Positions 37,627-49,023 of a stretch of 64,000 nucleotides of DNA are shown here, piece by piece. Below the pieces are notes generated by a model that had not been told where the DNA came from, did no database searches, and was given only the letters and a program-made list of their open reading frames with translations. How positions within the stretch are numbered: the stretch's first letter is position 1; each line of letters opens with the position of its first letter. Origin of the DNA: Diadema setosum (Eukaryota > Echinodermata > Echinoidea > Diadematoida > Diadematidae). The position numbers and the translations under genes are program-made. The DNA lies in contig NC_092696.1 of NCBI RefSeq assembly GCF_964275005.1, forward strand, positions 25,736,972 to 25,800,971, in the 5' to 3' direction.

Positions 37627-38537
37627 AAAATCACCTCCCATAGACATAACACGTAAACTTGTCTGATTTTGAGTCTTTACCTTTAATCACAATTTCTAGT
37701 ATGATGACGTCATTATATTTCAAAACCATCACATGGACTTGAGAGGCAAATGTTCAAAGTACAACATATCTGAATTTGGGATAATATTGAGCTTAAACAA
37801 CAGAGATACGAGCAAATGAATGTCTGAAAGAGTACCTGAAAAAAATCAATTCCACTTTTTTTATTTAAAATGACGATATGATGACGTCATCGCGTATTCC
37901 TGGCAATATTGATACTTGGAATATTATTTACAATTCATATACTTTTGTAATATGCAATAGAAATATAGGGTCAACGGACGATTTAAAGAGCTATGGCGAA
38001 ATAAACAAAGACATGTTTTTTCACTATATTTGCAGAAAGACGCGCACGCGGAATTACAACTTTGACGCCAGTGCATTCCTTTGTTATAGGTCGAAATCGA
38101 TCGGAAATCAATGGATATTGTTACTCCAAGTATAAGGAATCCAAATCAGTCAAAAAAATTGCATTTTCATGTTGCTTACGGGCTCTGCGCGCGAAATTGC
38201 GCGGACGGACGCGCACGCGAGAAAATGTTTGAAACGCTTAAAATTGTCTGAAACTTCGAGATTTCCCATTGGGAAGTCGTTTTGAGTCTTTTAAAATTTT
38301 GACGCGCGCTTACGCGCGCGTAATGATGACCTGTGTAACTAGCGTTAAAAAGTAAGATAGAGCGTGACCTGAACTTCATGTCCACCGAAAATGATACAGA
38401 AATAACATCTAGTTATGAAGTTATGATCGATCACGTGACAAGGTCCGAAAATCACAAAATGGCGCCTTGATGACGTCATAGATATGTTACTGTCATGAAA
38501 ACCTTATTGTGGCTAGATTTTGTCATGAGACATGTTA
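37627..38537. repeat. C module, copy 8 (truncated)
   Basis: Octamers lie near 37,704, 37,881 and 38,470. The copy ends at GAGACATGTT, about 250 bases short of a full module. This is the right edge of the array. Confidence 0.85.
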
Positions 38538-38539
38538 AC

Positions 38540-38760
38540 AGATGAGAGAACTCTACACCAATACAAATAACTTTCCGTGTTCAGGATTGTTATAGTAAGA
38601 ATGATGAACACTGCTTACTAGATGAAATACCGTAACTCTGACGCCAGGTACAAGTAACGTTCCTTATTCAGGATTGCTATTGTGTGAACATGAAGACCAT
38701 TCAATGGATGCTTGTGTACGCAGGCGAGAAGCTCTGCACCAGTACAAATAACGTTCCTTG
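38540..38760. repeat. Three diverged short tandem copies
   Basis: The word family CTCTxCACCAxTACAAATAAC-GTTCC occurs near 38,549, 38,632 and 38,731, each time followed by a variable filler. Spacing is 83-99 bp. The last copy runs straight into the palindrome. Confidence 0.55.
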
Positions 38761-38762
38761 TT

Positions 38763-38905
38763 AGGTGATACGCTATCAGCGTATCACCTATTGTGATTGT
38801 CAAAATCTCTCTTTATTTTTAGGTGATACGCTGATAGCGTATCACCTAAAAATAAAGAGAGATTTTGACAATCACAATAGGTGATACGCTGATAGCGTAT
38901 CACCT
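38763..38905. repeat. 143 bp near-perfect palindrome
   Basis: Three 27 bp palindromes with arms AGGTGATACGCT/AGCGTATCACCT lie at 38,763, 38,821 and 38,879. The two 31 bp spacers are exact inverted complements, so the whole block is one palindrome centred at 38,834. The spacer words match those of the tandem block at 11,985-12,160, showing that the same short repeat lies in direct orientation there and inverted here. Confidence 0.9.
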
Positions 38906-38906
38906 A

Positions 38907-38975
38907 ATGAGTTTCTACCGCCGTATCCAGAACAAAGAGCCTGAAACGGTGCAGGCTCAAGAAATCGTTTGTACT
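38907..38975. repeat. Direct repeat, copy 1
   Basis: It runs from ATGAGTTTCTACCGCCG to GTTTGTACT, starts one base after the palindrome, and recurs at 39,546-39,612 with a two-base difference. Confidence 0.85.
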
Positions 38976-39545
38976 GTAATACGTCTTGAAGTACTGTGTA
39001 ATACTGTTGACTCAGACTTCTACAAAGCTGTAAGTGAGAATTGTAATCCAATCCGACTCATTACCTGAGATATTTATGAAAATATATCAATAAAGAATGT
39101 AAATCAAATAACGATGCGTCACAATGCAGTCTAACGCTCTCACAATGCTATCATACATAGGGTTTTTCACTGACTGTTTTTACTCCGGAGCTCTTGCAAT
39201 ATTCAGGCTTTTGTAATACTATCTGACAAACTTTTTACTTTACCATTTTACTTCATAGCTCAGCACCTTCCATTCTCTCTCATACCCTCTTACCCATTAC
39301 ATTTAAATGAAATACAACTAAAATGAGTTTGCGTGCCTGCATAATACTCTTTGGAAATTATAAGTGAAAATGTTCTTAGGTTTTGGCTCACTTTAAAATG
39401 AGAACCAATAGAACTGTCACAACATGAGAAAATGTATAAGTAATAATCAACAGTACATTTCCAAATTCGGCCTGCAAAGAAATCCGCTACCTGTAAGTTA
39501 GAAAAGAGATTATTAAATAATGATAAAATAAACAACAAAAAAAGA
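38976..39545. other. Gene-free stretch between the direct repeats
   Basis: This is AT-rich sequence with no convincing reading frame, repeat end or RNA gene that I can recognise. Confidence 0.5.
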
Positions 39546-39612
39546 ATGAGTTTCTACCGCCGTATCCAGAACAGAGCCTGAAACGGTGCAGGCTCAAGAA
39601 ATCGTTTGTACT
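39546..39612. repeat. Direct repeat, copy 2
   Basis: It is the second copy of 38,907-38,975, lacking two bases (AA) near its 29th position. It has A-rich sequence before it instead of the palindrome. Confidence 0.85.
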
Positions 39613-40130
39613 AATCAAATATGCTCAAATTCGTCAAATTTGGACTGTTCGCCATAGACAATTCTACTCATAAGGTACTTTTCTGATCTAATTTACGTCA
39701 CTGCTACAAATGTTACAATAAAGATAATCATATACACATAAATAATCCCTAAAGTGTCCACTTTCAGAATCCGGGCGCCCCAAGTTTGCTTCTTAAACAG
39801 TTTAAAAGTTATGGCAGATTTTGTGGAAAAATGCGTCGATTTTTGACCCGTTTTACGTGTTGTAGCGTTCGCGCGGAAGCGCGGCTTCGCAGATGACCGA
39901 AAGTTTTCAATATGTAATAGCTCGCACAAATTGATACATAACATTTGTGTTTGTGTGCATGGGGACGATCCGATGGTTCATACAACAAAAGGGTTTCGTA
40001 CAATTATTTTTAACATTGTTAAACGTACTCTTCCACATTTACGTAGCATATAATGTGTCTTTATATTTATTTGGATTGTTATCTTGAGAATTGCTAAAAA
40101 CTGTTATTATGAAAAAGTGGACCTTTCAGA
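39613..40130. other. Gene-free stretch with short internal repeats
   Basis: No gene is seen. The word CACTTTCAGAATCCGGG near 39,760 resembles ACCTTTCAGAATTTGGG near 40,120, and a GC-rich inverted stretch (TTCGCGCGGAAGCGCGGC) lies near 39,870. These may be inner parts of the transposon end described next. Confidence 0.4.
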
Positions 40131-40186
40131 ATTTGGGGGGGGGGGGTGCGTACGCACCCGACGCACCCCCCCTGGCTACGGGCCTG
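40131..40186 (-). mobile_element. Possible hAT-like transposon end
   Basis: On the minus strand the sequence begins CAGGCCCGTAGCCAGGGGGG, a type of terminus I associate with hAT-like elements of marine invertebrates, and continues into GGTGCGTACGCACCC. No matching opposite end is found nearby, so this would be a truncated or single-ended copy. Confidence 0.3.
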
Positions 40187-40479
40187 TACTGTGTATGATG
40201 AACGCCGTTGAACCACAACCAGCATCAATTAAAACCAGTGGCGCACATTATTATCGTGTACAGGTGTAAATTAAGGCCTATAAGTCCGCGTATAGGTAAC
40301 AATCTAAGAGAGAAATAACACATAGAAATATCGGGTAGGCCTACTTGGGATTTTACAGTGTCGTCTTTTGGTCACGGGTCAGTTTAATCTATATATTATG
40401 TGTATAATGTAAGAAAGTGATCATTTAGCTAAACAAGATGCATGGGGAAAAGAATGAGAAGAACGTGGGTTCACATGCC

Positions 40480-40670
40480 TACGGGCAATAGTACATTGTA
40501 GATGTATTTACTTTTGTGTGCCCTGACCCTCATGTAGTCTCCATTCATTTCATTTTCATTTTGTGTAACGTGTACAGTATACAGTGTATCCTTTGTAATG
40601 TTCATTCTGGTTTTTGTTTCATGTTTGTGATGTTAATGATATGTATCCTATATTCTTTACCTGGTTGAAT
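40480..40670 (+). mobile_element. Possible LINE 3' end
   Basis: A stretch ending TACCTGGTTGAATAAATAAT runs straight into a TAA microsatellite, the usual look of CR1/L2-like 3' ends in animals. No reverse-transcriptase frame is present, so at most this is a short 3' fragment. Confidence 0.3.
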
Positions 40671-40671
40671 A

Positions 40672-40725
<54 letters not shown>

Positions 40726-40726
40726 G

Positions 40727-40774
<48 letters not shown>

Positions 40775-40786
40775 TAATAATAATAT
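40671..40786. repeat. (TAA)n microsatellite
   Basis: About 115 bp of TAA/AAT repeats with a few interruptions. The long tyrosine-rich frame through it is an artefact of the repeat. Confidence 0.95.
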
Positions 40787-42119
40787 TCTATACATAATGA
40801 AGATGATTAATCTGATACAATTCGAAGTAAGCATGCTAGTAAAAGAACAGCACAACATCAGCAACAGTAGCTCTTTTCCATACCTTGCACTATAGACAAA
40901 ATATTTCACGATAGTAAATATAAGAATTCCACTGCAGCTGCGATAAAGCAGAATGTCTCGCGGGCCTTTCTCTCAGGGTACACACACTATACAATCCGCA
41001 AAAAATTGTCTGACCTGGTGAAGATTCATTTTCCCCATCAGTCTGTATAACTTCTTGATGTTGCAGCCATTCAGTGACTATAGCTCGAATAGGCATATGT
41101 TGCTGCCCGGAGTAATCCCGTTCCTGGCAACAACCCAGCCAACTACCGAACTTTGCCTTCTTGTCCCCTTGGTAACCGAATCGTATCCCGCTGAATTCTC
41201 TTTGTTGTGACGATCATTTGCATATTATGATATAATCAAAGATTGTCGTACTGAGGATTCCAGCCTACACGCATACCAGTCAGCTTACAAATTATTCTAA
41301 TCGCGTCCACTGCTCGAGAAATGTAAACCCCATCCCTGCAATTAGCTCTAACCCTTCTTGGTATACAGAAAAACAAACAAACAAACAAACAAACAAACAA
41401 ACAAACAAACAATCAAACAAAACAAAACAGAGAAAGTACGGTATAGGAGGAACAAATTTTTTTTTTTTTTTTTTGCTCTCTATATATTTGGGGTTCATTT
41501 ACCGGCATACCACACCGGAGAATTCTTTCTTCATTTCCTATACTAATTTCAGAGTAATAAGATGAACACTGGCTCTTGTGATATTGAGATGAACAGTTGA
41601 CCACACTCGCCTATCTCGGTTTGTTTAGCTCTTTCAACCTTATGTAATTCCCGTTGCTTCTAGATTTTATCACTACTTGGGAGCAAAAGGGGGAGGCATG
41701 GTGTAAGGCATCATTTCACACCTATATGTCTACTCAAAGGGGGTCTTGAGGACAAAAGAAAAAATCCTTCTATAGCCCTATTTGTTTTTCTATCGAATTT
41801 TTGTTTTGTGTTGTTCTTTTTTTGTTTTCTTTTTTTTAACCAAAACTCATCTCTAATCAAGGGCGACTATACTGAAGCGGCCTTCTCGATCTCTCCATCC
41901 CTCCCTTCCTAGATCTCTTTCTCTCTCTTTCTCCTGCTCTGTTTGGTCTTATATCACACCTTTGGGGGGGGGGGGACGTGTCCCCCAGGTGTTTTTTTTT
42001 TTCCGGGTATCATCCCCCTTTATTTTCAAACTTATAGACGTAGGGGGCCTATTCTTATTTTTTCTTTTTTTTTTTTTTCTTTAGCACTTTATTAATAGAG
42101 CTTGTTTTATCGGTTACAG
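40787..42119. other. Gene-free stretch with simple repeats
   Basis: It holds an AAAC microsatellite (about 41,370-41,425), long T runs near 41,457-41,475 and 42,061-42,080, and a G run at 41,964. I see no gene, RNA or transposon end. Confidence 0.6.
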
Positions 42120-42322
42120 CTCGTTATTCCGAAGGTTCGTTATTCCGAATTTCATTTCCGGATTAACGAATCTCCGGAATAACGAACCTTCGGAATAACG
42201 CCACAAAATAATGTTCCGATTAACGAACCCTTTTTCATTTCGGATTAACGAACCTCTATAGGGAATTGGTGTGTTTCGGATTAACGAATCTTCGGAATAA
42301 CGAACCTTGGGAAGAACGAACA
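42118..42322. repeat. Cluster of inverted TTCGTTATTCCGAA words
   Basis: About ten variants of TTCGTTATTCCGAAGG and its complement, plus the related TTCGTTAATCCGAAA form, follow one another in both orientations within 200 bp. The cluster can fold in several alternative ways. No coding sequence is present. Confidence 0.8.
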
Positions 42323-44228
42323 GCACCCGTTTTATCTGCAGTGCTAGCATGTTCAAAAGCTTTCAAATCTTTTATTGAAAATTCTCAAATATTCCACCAA
42401 AAGGCGTGTATCACATGGTTGAATTTTAATTCTGAAAATGCAAAGGCTCCCTCCCCGGCCCCTTCGATCCACCTCTCATAATCTTATCCTATACACATTG
42501 AAGACGCGCATAAATATGCCAATCCTGGATATATAAAGAGGTCACGAACAATAACGAATTCAGCCATTCACATTTCCCTACATTTCCTCTTTCAATTAAA
42601 AATCGCACATATTCCACCAAAGTGTGCACCAACTCGTATAATATCAATTCTGAGAATATAAAAGCTCCCTCGTGTGGGAGGAAGACTTCTTACCCCCCCC
42701 CCCGCCCCACTCGCGACTTCAAATAAGAGTGCACCGTGAAGGCCGACAACGTGGATCAAGAGGTGACTGCAGATACCACGATTCAGCCAATCATAACGTC
42801 CCAGAATATTTTCTCTTTGACTATAAACATTTTAAATTCCAACAAAGTGGGTGCTGAGATTGTTGAATTTCTACATGAAAAATCCAAAAGCTCCGACGGG
42901 GTGGGGGGGGGGCGCAGTGGTGTAGACAAGTCCTCAAATCAGATTTGGAGGTATTAAAATTTGGGGACAAAAGAGACGATCTGACATGTGTATTGCGGCC
43001 AAGAAAGGCAATTGATGTACGTTCAACCTCCCCCTGCCCCCCCCCCCCCCATACACACACATCACTACACATGGCCACTTTACTCAGGAATATTTTTCTA
43101 TTAGGACAAGAATAATCAACAATTTGTTCTCATTAACAAGAGACGTTGTTTTTAGGCGGGGATCAGTAATGTGAAAATATAAGGTGACGGCGACAAAAAT
43201 CACGATTATGATAAAGAAGATAATGATAATACTAAGAAGAAGAATGTTGATAACTTCAGGATGGCACATGATTCAGCGACTGAAGGGATGTTCTGACCTT
43301 GTCCGTGCATCATATTAAACAATACAGCACTACCACTCGGCCGTATTATGTTAATTCAAGTTTAGATTCAAATTCTATTTTCACTCTTTTTTTTCAACAG
43401 AACGTATACAAAAAATAATCAATACATGTATGTGAAATTTGACATGCGTGTCATTGAAAATATACACAGCGACCCATGGATAACAACGTGTTCAGCCCTC
43501 AAAAAGAGCCATACAATTCATAAATATTATTTTAAAAGTTCCAACACACTGGGAAAATTTCACACATATCAAGAGGTCTACATTACCCCATCCACGGTAA
43601 CCCTGCCAAAAAAAAAAAATAAAATAAATAGGGGTCCTAAACAACAACAACAAAATAATAATAATAAAGATTCCCCAAAAAAGAAGAAATGAGTGTTCAG
43701 CTTTTCTGTAAAAGACTGTATAGATATGGAAATTTTGTTGACCACCTACAATGATTTCTATCGGTTGTTCTGGGGAAATCATGGCATATTAGCCTACATT
43801 GTTAACCAGGAGAAGAGTTGAGAGAGAGGCTGTGGGCACTCTCATGCATACATATATTATCAAACACCATGGTTTAGATTATTAGTTAGCTCGAATTTTG
43901 AGGGACTGCACATTTGATAATAAATTGAATTTCTTTATTTATATTTCGTTCTTAGAAAGAAATGATACTTCTAAATGTTGTCATGAGGTCCGAAGTACTT
44001 TTTTTTTCCTGTATGCCTCCCTAAAAGGGAGAAAATGAAAGGAAGGCAGATACCTCTCCATTGAGGGTCACGTAAAAATACGCCCGCTATCGCTCGCTTT
44101 GCTTCCTGAAATGGCGCCAGAACCTGCCCATGGGCGTACTTTGCAAAACCGAGAGAGTAGACCCTCTTAGCCAGAGATTTTTCTCCTCACTGGGGAAAAT
44201 CTCTTTGCTCCTAGCGCACCGCGTGCGC
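42323..44228. other. Gene-free stretch
   Basis: It contains C/G homopolymer tracts (42,690-42,710, 42,899-42,912, 43,028-43,050) and A-rich runs near 43,608 and 43,670. No conserved frame, tRNA or transposon end was recognised. Short frames that cross the homopolymers are not convincing. Confidence 0.55.
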
Positions 44229-45167
44229 TTCTCTGCCCCCCCACGGAAAAAAGCAGTAACTGACATTTTTATGAATGTTTACTTTTTTGCAAAAATGAAT
44301 AGTTTACCCAATGCTCTCCAATGTTAATAAGTCAGTTTTGCAAAAAGAAAAATGAAAGTGACCAAAAATACAATTTTTCACTTTTGCAAAAAGCAGTAAC
44401 TGCATCCAGTTGATTCAACTTTGCAAGTTTCCCCACGGAAAAAAGCAGTAACTAACAAAGCCCACGGAAGAAAGCAGTAACTAACAATTTAGTCTTTATC
44501 ATTCAGACTCTGTATAGTCCTTCCTGTATATTTTTTTCCCTAATACCATTTATTTTTTCTACTAATTTTTTTTTTAAACAATGTAAACAGCAGTTTCTCC
44601 CATAATTTAGGAGAGTAGATATAAAAAGATTGTTTCACCAGTAACTTGACTCTGCCCGCAGGGAATCATATGACAAGTTGTAGAAAAAGCTTCTTTCTGG
44701 AGACTAGCAAACCTGGCAGACTCAGCGCGCTCAGAGTGCAGAATACGCGTGCAGCAGCTGCATGCGCATAAATTCTGCAGCATATACAGTAACTAGCTAA
44801 ACATTGCATCACATCACAGTCATCACTTGCATGTACAGTATTGCAGGTCTGGTACAGTCTGAGTGATCATGCCAGTGCTAACCATGGGCCGTATTCTGAG
44901 AGCTGATTAAGTGTCTGATTAGCACTTAATTACCGAATTGGTATTCTGAGAGCATGATTAAGTAGGGGGTATATTAACTACCATAGCAACAAGCGTTTTG
45001 GCGGGAAGGACTTACGCGCTTGCGCGTATCAATGCGCGTGCACCTCTGAGAGGACTTAATCACAGAGTTAATTACGAATCGGTATTCTGAGGGTGTAATT
45101 AAGTATGAAAGTTAATGGAAAACTTAATGATGCCAAACGATGTAATTAAGTACCACGTTTATCAAGC

Positions 45168-48025
45168 ATGGCTGCGTTTTTCCTCGCTCACCATAACGCT
45201 TACCGTCTTCGCTACAAGAAGGAGCGCTTAAAAATAGCTGAGATGGATCCCACAGAATTCAGAAGAAATTACAGACTGAATTTAGAGGAGTTTCATCGCT
45301 TGTGTGAGAGGATAGAAAGAGATGAACAGTTCGCTATTCAGCAGTTGAATGGCGGGCGCGTATTGGATGTGGAGACAAAAGTTGCTGCTGTGCTGCGCTT
45401 CTTAGCAAGCGGGAGCTTTCAGAATGTTGCAGGAGATGTTGCAGGAATATCTCAACCATCGCAGAGTAGGGCGATAGCGGATGTTACCGATGCCCTGTGT
45501 CGACTGGCACCCGACTTCATTAACTTTCACATCGATCGAGTAGCAAATAGGAAAGTAGAATTCGCTGAAATGGCAGGAATGCCGAACACTCTAGGTTGTA
45601 TTGACTGCACACACATTCCGCTACGTGCTCCGTCAGAAAATGAACATACCTTTGTTAATCGGAAAGGTCGGCACACCATGAATATCCAGGCGATTGTGGA
45701 TTCAAAGATGCGTTTCCTTAATGTTGTTGCCAAATGGCCGGGATCTACCCATGATGCGTTTATTTGGGAATCCTGCAACGTCCTGGAAGATTTCCGCATG
45801 GGCAGAATGCCTGCAGGATGGTTACTTGGTGAGTTAAGCGTGCATGACAACTCGAGTCTGTTTGAAATCGCGGTTAGAAATGCGTTAACACCATATATTT
45901 CTGTTCTTTATAACACTATTTGCATTTTCAATAAAATAAGGAAAATTGCGAGAACTTTTAGGTTCTTCAACTTTATCATCTCAGTAATTACGATCTAGGT
46001 CAGGAATTGCACATTCCCTCTGAATTTTTTGTCTAATTATGTGAATATCATGAGCACTTTTTCATAATTTGAATGATTTCATTGCCTGATTGATGATGAC
46101 TTTAATTTTAAAATTAAAGTCTCTCAAAGTTCATTTTTTCTCTGCTAGATGCATGATTATTAATGTTTTTTTTTTGAAATATCTAAGATTTCTTATTAAA
46201 TTAGAGTTTACATGAGATTTACCAAATCACCCAATGTGAGTTTCATTTTAGTCGAAATGCAAGCTGTCGCATTAATGCAATCCTTTTTTTTTAAGTTGAA
46301 ATGAATTCGATGATTCTGTCAATAGGCCTATATCTCTTAATTTTATCTTGAAGGTTAGTGATCTTACGGGTAATAAGTAACAATTATCGGATCTATTCCC
46401 GGTTTTGGAAATAAAATGAGACAACCGAGGTATTGCAATATATACTATCTTCCTACTATCTTACATTACAAATGCAACTGAGGCATTGTAATATACTATC
46501 TTTCTACTATCAAATATTACAAATGCAACTGAGGCATTCCGATATACTATCTTTCTATTACAAATAAATTTTAGGAGATAGCGGATATCCTCTGCAACCA
46601 TGGCTTCTAACTCCCGTGGCTAATCCCAATACGCAGTCTGAAAGAAGATTCAATAGCAGTCTGTCAAGAACCCGGGTATGCGTTGAGCAAGCGTTCGGCC
46701 TCCTCAAGTCCCGTTTCAGATGTCTTGATCTCAGCGGTGGCTCGCTCTGCTACGACCCTCTTCGGTGAGTGGATATCATTTTTGCGAACCTTAGTCCTAA
46801 AGAGACTGGGCTATTTTGATGCCTCGTAGCGAGACGGGGGGGGGGGGGGGAGGGGTTCATTCACCCCCCCCCCCCCGATCTTGACCGTTGACAGCGTGAT
46901 TGCTCGCGCGTCACCTATCTAGGGATAGATATCATTACGCAAGAATTCAAATCTACTCCATTATGTAAATTATGCTAATTCATGCAAATCTCTGCATAAA
47001 GTGGCTGTTGTTCTGTTAAGGTATGTTCTAAACAGATATATTCAAAACGTATAGGTATTGTTTTTATAGGATTCGTGTCGAATGTAAATAATTAGCATAA
47101 AAAATGGCGATATCAATTTATTTTTCATATGTGTTAAATTTGCATTATAATATGTAGTTCATTGTTTTCAACTTCTTTTTTATTGTTTTCTCCAATAGAA
47201 GTCATCGGCAACACTATTCAAATCACTAAAAACAACGATTTAGTTAAATCATTAAAAGTGAAGATAATGATACATTTTTCAATTTTGGCTAGAAGCAAAA
47301 TTTGCTTTTGATTTGTACATGAAATCACGTTTTTGAGCAACTCGGGTGCACTTACAAAATATTGCGTAATTTCAAAACCAGTATATAGGTTGGTACCTGG
47401 TTGTCGCGTATTTGGTTTCAAAAGAAATGAAACATCGCGGCGCAAGTTTCACACGTTACGGTTTAATCGTGACAAACTGTTAATGGTCAAAAAGTGGACT
47501 GAAATGATGCAATGTATCCAATTGATTGTCTTCATTGATGATATTGTTCATTGTAGGTTGCCGAATAGTAAAATTTTATACTTATCCTTGGCAATCCTCC
47601 TGTATGCAAATTAAGATTTATCTCATTCTGTACAGCAGTGATTTTTTAAAAAAATTTTAAAAATGCTAATTTTAGAAACATATACATTGATGTTTTATTT
47701 AACAGAGTTAGTGAATTTGCAGAAATTGCTATTACTGTGAAATTAATACTGCTGTTTGTATTCCTACATAATTACTATACTACACATGTACATCCATTCT
47801 GACCATATCGCACTTTGTGTTTTATGTTTCAGAGTGTGTAAGATCACCATATCGTGTTGTGTATTACATAACATATGCATCGCCAGAAACATTCAACCTC
47901 CCGACAACATCGTGAACATGGTACTCGATCCAGACGATGCCCCGTTTCCGGACTTCGGCGACAACAGGCACGCTGAGAGGGGTCAACAAATTAGACGACA
48001 TCTCATTGACACATGGTTCACATAG
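45168..48025 (+). CDS. PIF/Harbinger DDE transposase (3 exons, 347 aa)
   Basis: This gene encodes the HARBI1-type nuclease that cuts and joins the transposon ends. I infer exons 45,168-45,828, 46,575-46,764 and 47,833-48,025, with GTGAGT donors and AG acceptors and frames that join exactly (1,044 nt with stop). An N-terminal helical region (about residues 34-110, RLNLEEFHRLCERIERDEQF and following) precedes the DDE_Tnp_4 domain. The catalytic residues are visible: D146 in GCIDCTHIPLR, D196 in GSTHDAFIW, the GDSGYPL motif at 221-227 across the first junction, and E258 in VEQAFGLLKSRFRCL. The C-terminus has CCVLHNICI. Length and motif order are normal for the family, and no break was seen. The start at 45,168 gives MAAFFLAHHN; later methionines are possible. 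Its partner is the minus-strand gene, which it faces tail to tail. Confidence 0.92.
46427..46565. repeat. Minisatellite in transposase intron 1
   Basis: Almost three copies of a 51-53 bp unit with words GAGGCATT and TATACTATCTTTCTACTATC start at 46,427, 46,480 and 46,531. The array ends about ten bases before the acceptor of exon 2 and supplies its pyrimidine-poor upstream context. Confidence 0.85.
46838..46877. repeat. G run facing a C run in intron 2
   Basis: About 13 G, then GGGGTTCATTCACCCC, then about 12 C. It can form a hairpin or quadruplex-like structure; it is also a likely place for sequencing length errors. Confidence 0.7.
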
Positions 48026-48851
48026 CACAACAACAGTGACAACAAATGGATCTTTGTCTCTCCCTTTCTTAATGAGTTTTATTCACGTATTCTGACAAAA
48101 GAGAGAAATCTCATGAACGTGAATTCTGTGTACAGTTATGTGAAAAGGTAAAACAATTAAGAGTCGAAAACGATGAAACATCGGTGCATTGCTGGTGACA
48201 GTCCATAGCGTTGCCCATGCATCAAGGATTGCTTGTGGTATTGTAGCCAACGTTGACCTGAAGAGAAAACACAATAGTATTCATAAGTGTAAATAAGACA
48301 AAGTATTGCAAAAATATTGCATCAGATCTGTCGTTTTTAATGAAATCTTTTACATTTGGTCGTACTTTAGAAATCAGCATCCATACACTTTAGAATCTGT
48401 CATGTCCACATACTTCAGCTGTTATCTATTCTTGGAGCATATCATTATGAAGAGTTTATTTTCAAAAGGGCTAGATCCACTTCTAGTATACTTTAGAGAA
48501 AAACTAGTTTGTTTATGAGAATTTGTACACAAGTGTATGGAAAATCAAAATCTAATTTTGCAGTAATTTCGATCTATTCAACTCTTTGTCTGGATTAAAA
48601 ATTTTCACTGTAGCTAACTCAAATGGAATTCTGTGCAGTGATGCTAATAACTCAATTTTCATCTGAAATGGATCTAACACCTTTTGCAAATGAGCTCTTC
48701 CTATTAGAATGTATATAACAAGAACTATGATGGCCCTATATAGATTTGACATACTACACACTTTTCCGAAACAGGAAACTGAAAGGAAATGATGTCATGG
48801 TTGTCGTTTTTTGATTGTATATCATTTTAATTGCTATTCATCAATACAGAA

Positions 48852-48857
48852 TTTATT
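48852..48857 (-). terminator. Possible polyadenylation signal for the Myb-like gene
   Basis: The minus strand reads AATAAA about 170 bases after the stop codon at 49,024. It is the nearest canonical signal seen downstream. AT-rich sequence makes chance occurrence possible. No AATAAA was noticed in the first 500 bases after the transposase stop. Confidence 0.35.
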
Positions 48858-49023
48858 TTCGTTTGACGCAAGGCAATGTAAGTATGTGTGCATGTGCGTG
48901 AGTGTGAATTACTGTATAAATGTGGATACCATGCGCCATTGACATATAATAAGAAGGGATAACGTAGTATCTTCTCGGTTACTAGTATGCACAGATGGTG
49001 TTAACAATGAAACTGTCTTACTA

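Larger units (their letters stand above)
1..38537. repeat. Composite nested repeat array
   Basis: The first 38.5 kb is almost wholly made of modules that recur several times in the same orientation. The recurrent parts are a C module of about 1.1 kb, bodies containing the words TCATTTTCAG and AAACGTTGTCAAGTC, and SINE-like stretches carrying tRNA-like heads on the minus strand. Units of about 2.0, 4.1 and 6-7 kb follow one another, and positions 1-7,620 match 31,294-38,537. The left edge is open because base 1 already lies inside a C module. The right edge is at about 38,537, where a C module stops after GAGACATGTT. No reading frame here looks like a conserved protein. I see an amplified non-coding array; whether it is a satellite, a local segmental expansion or part of a large non-autonomous element cannot be told from the window. 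Confidence 0.9.
31715..38537. repeat. Long unit L3 (near copy of L1)
   Basis: It follows L1 almost base for base at an offset of about 31.2 kb, apart from a few deletions: the left end of the GC-rich element near 31,845, about 255 bp near 36,646, and about 65 bp near 36,834. It also has five extra bases (GCGCG) near 32,298. The copy stops in the C module at about 38,537. No gene is seen. Confidence 0.88.

Noticed and set aside
40619-40909. Tyrosine-rich minus-strand frame
   Set aside because: It is a read-through of the TAA microsatellite.
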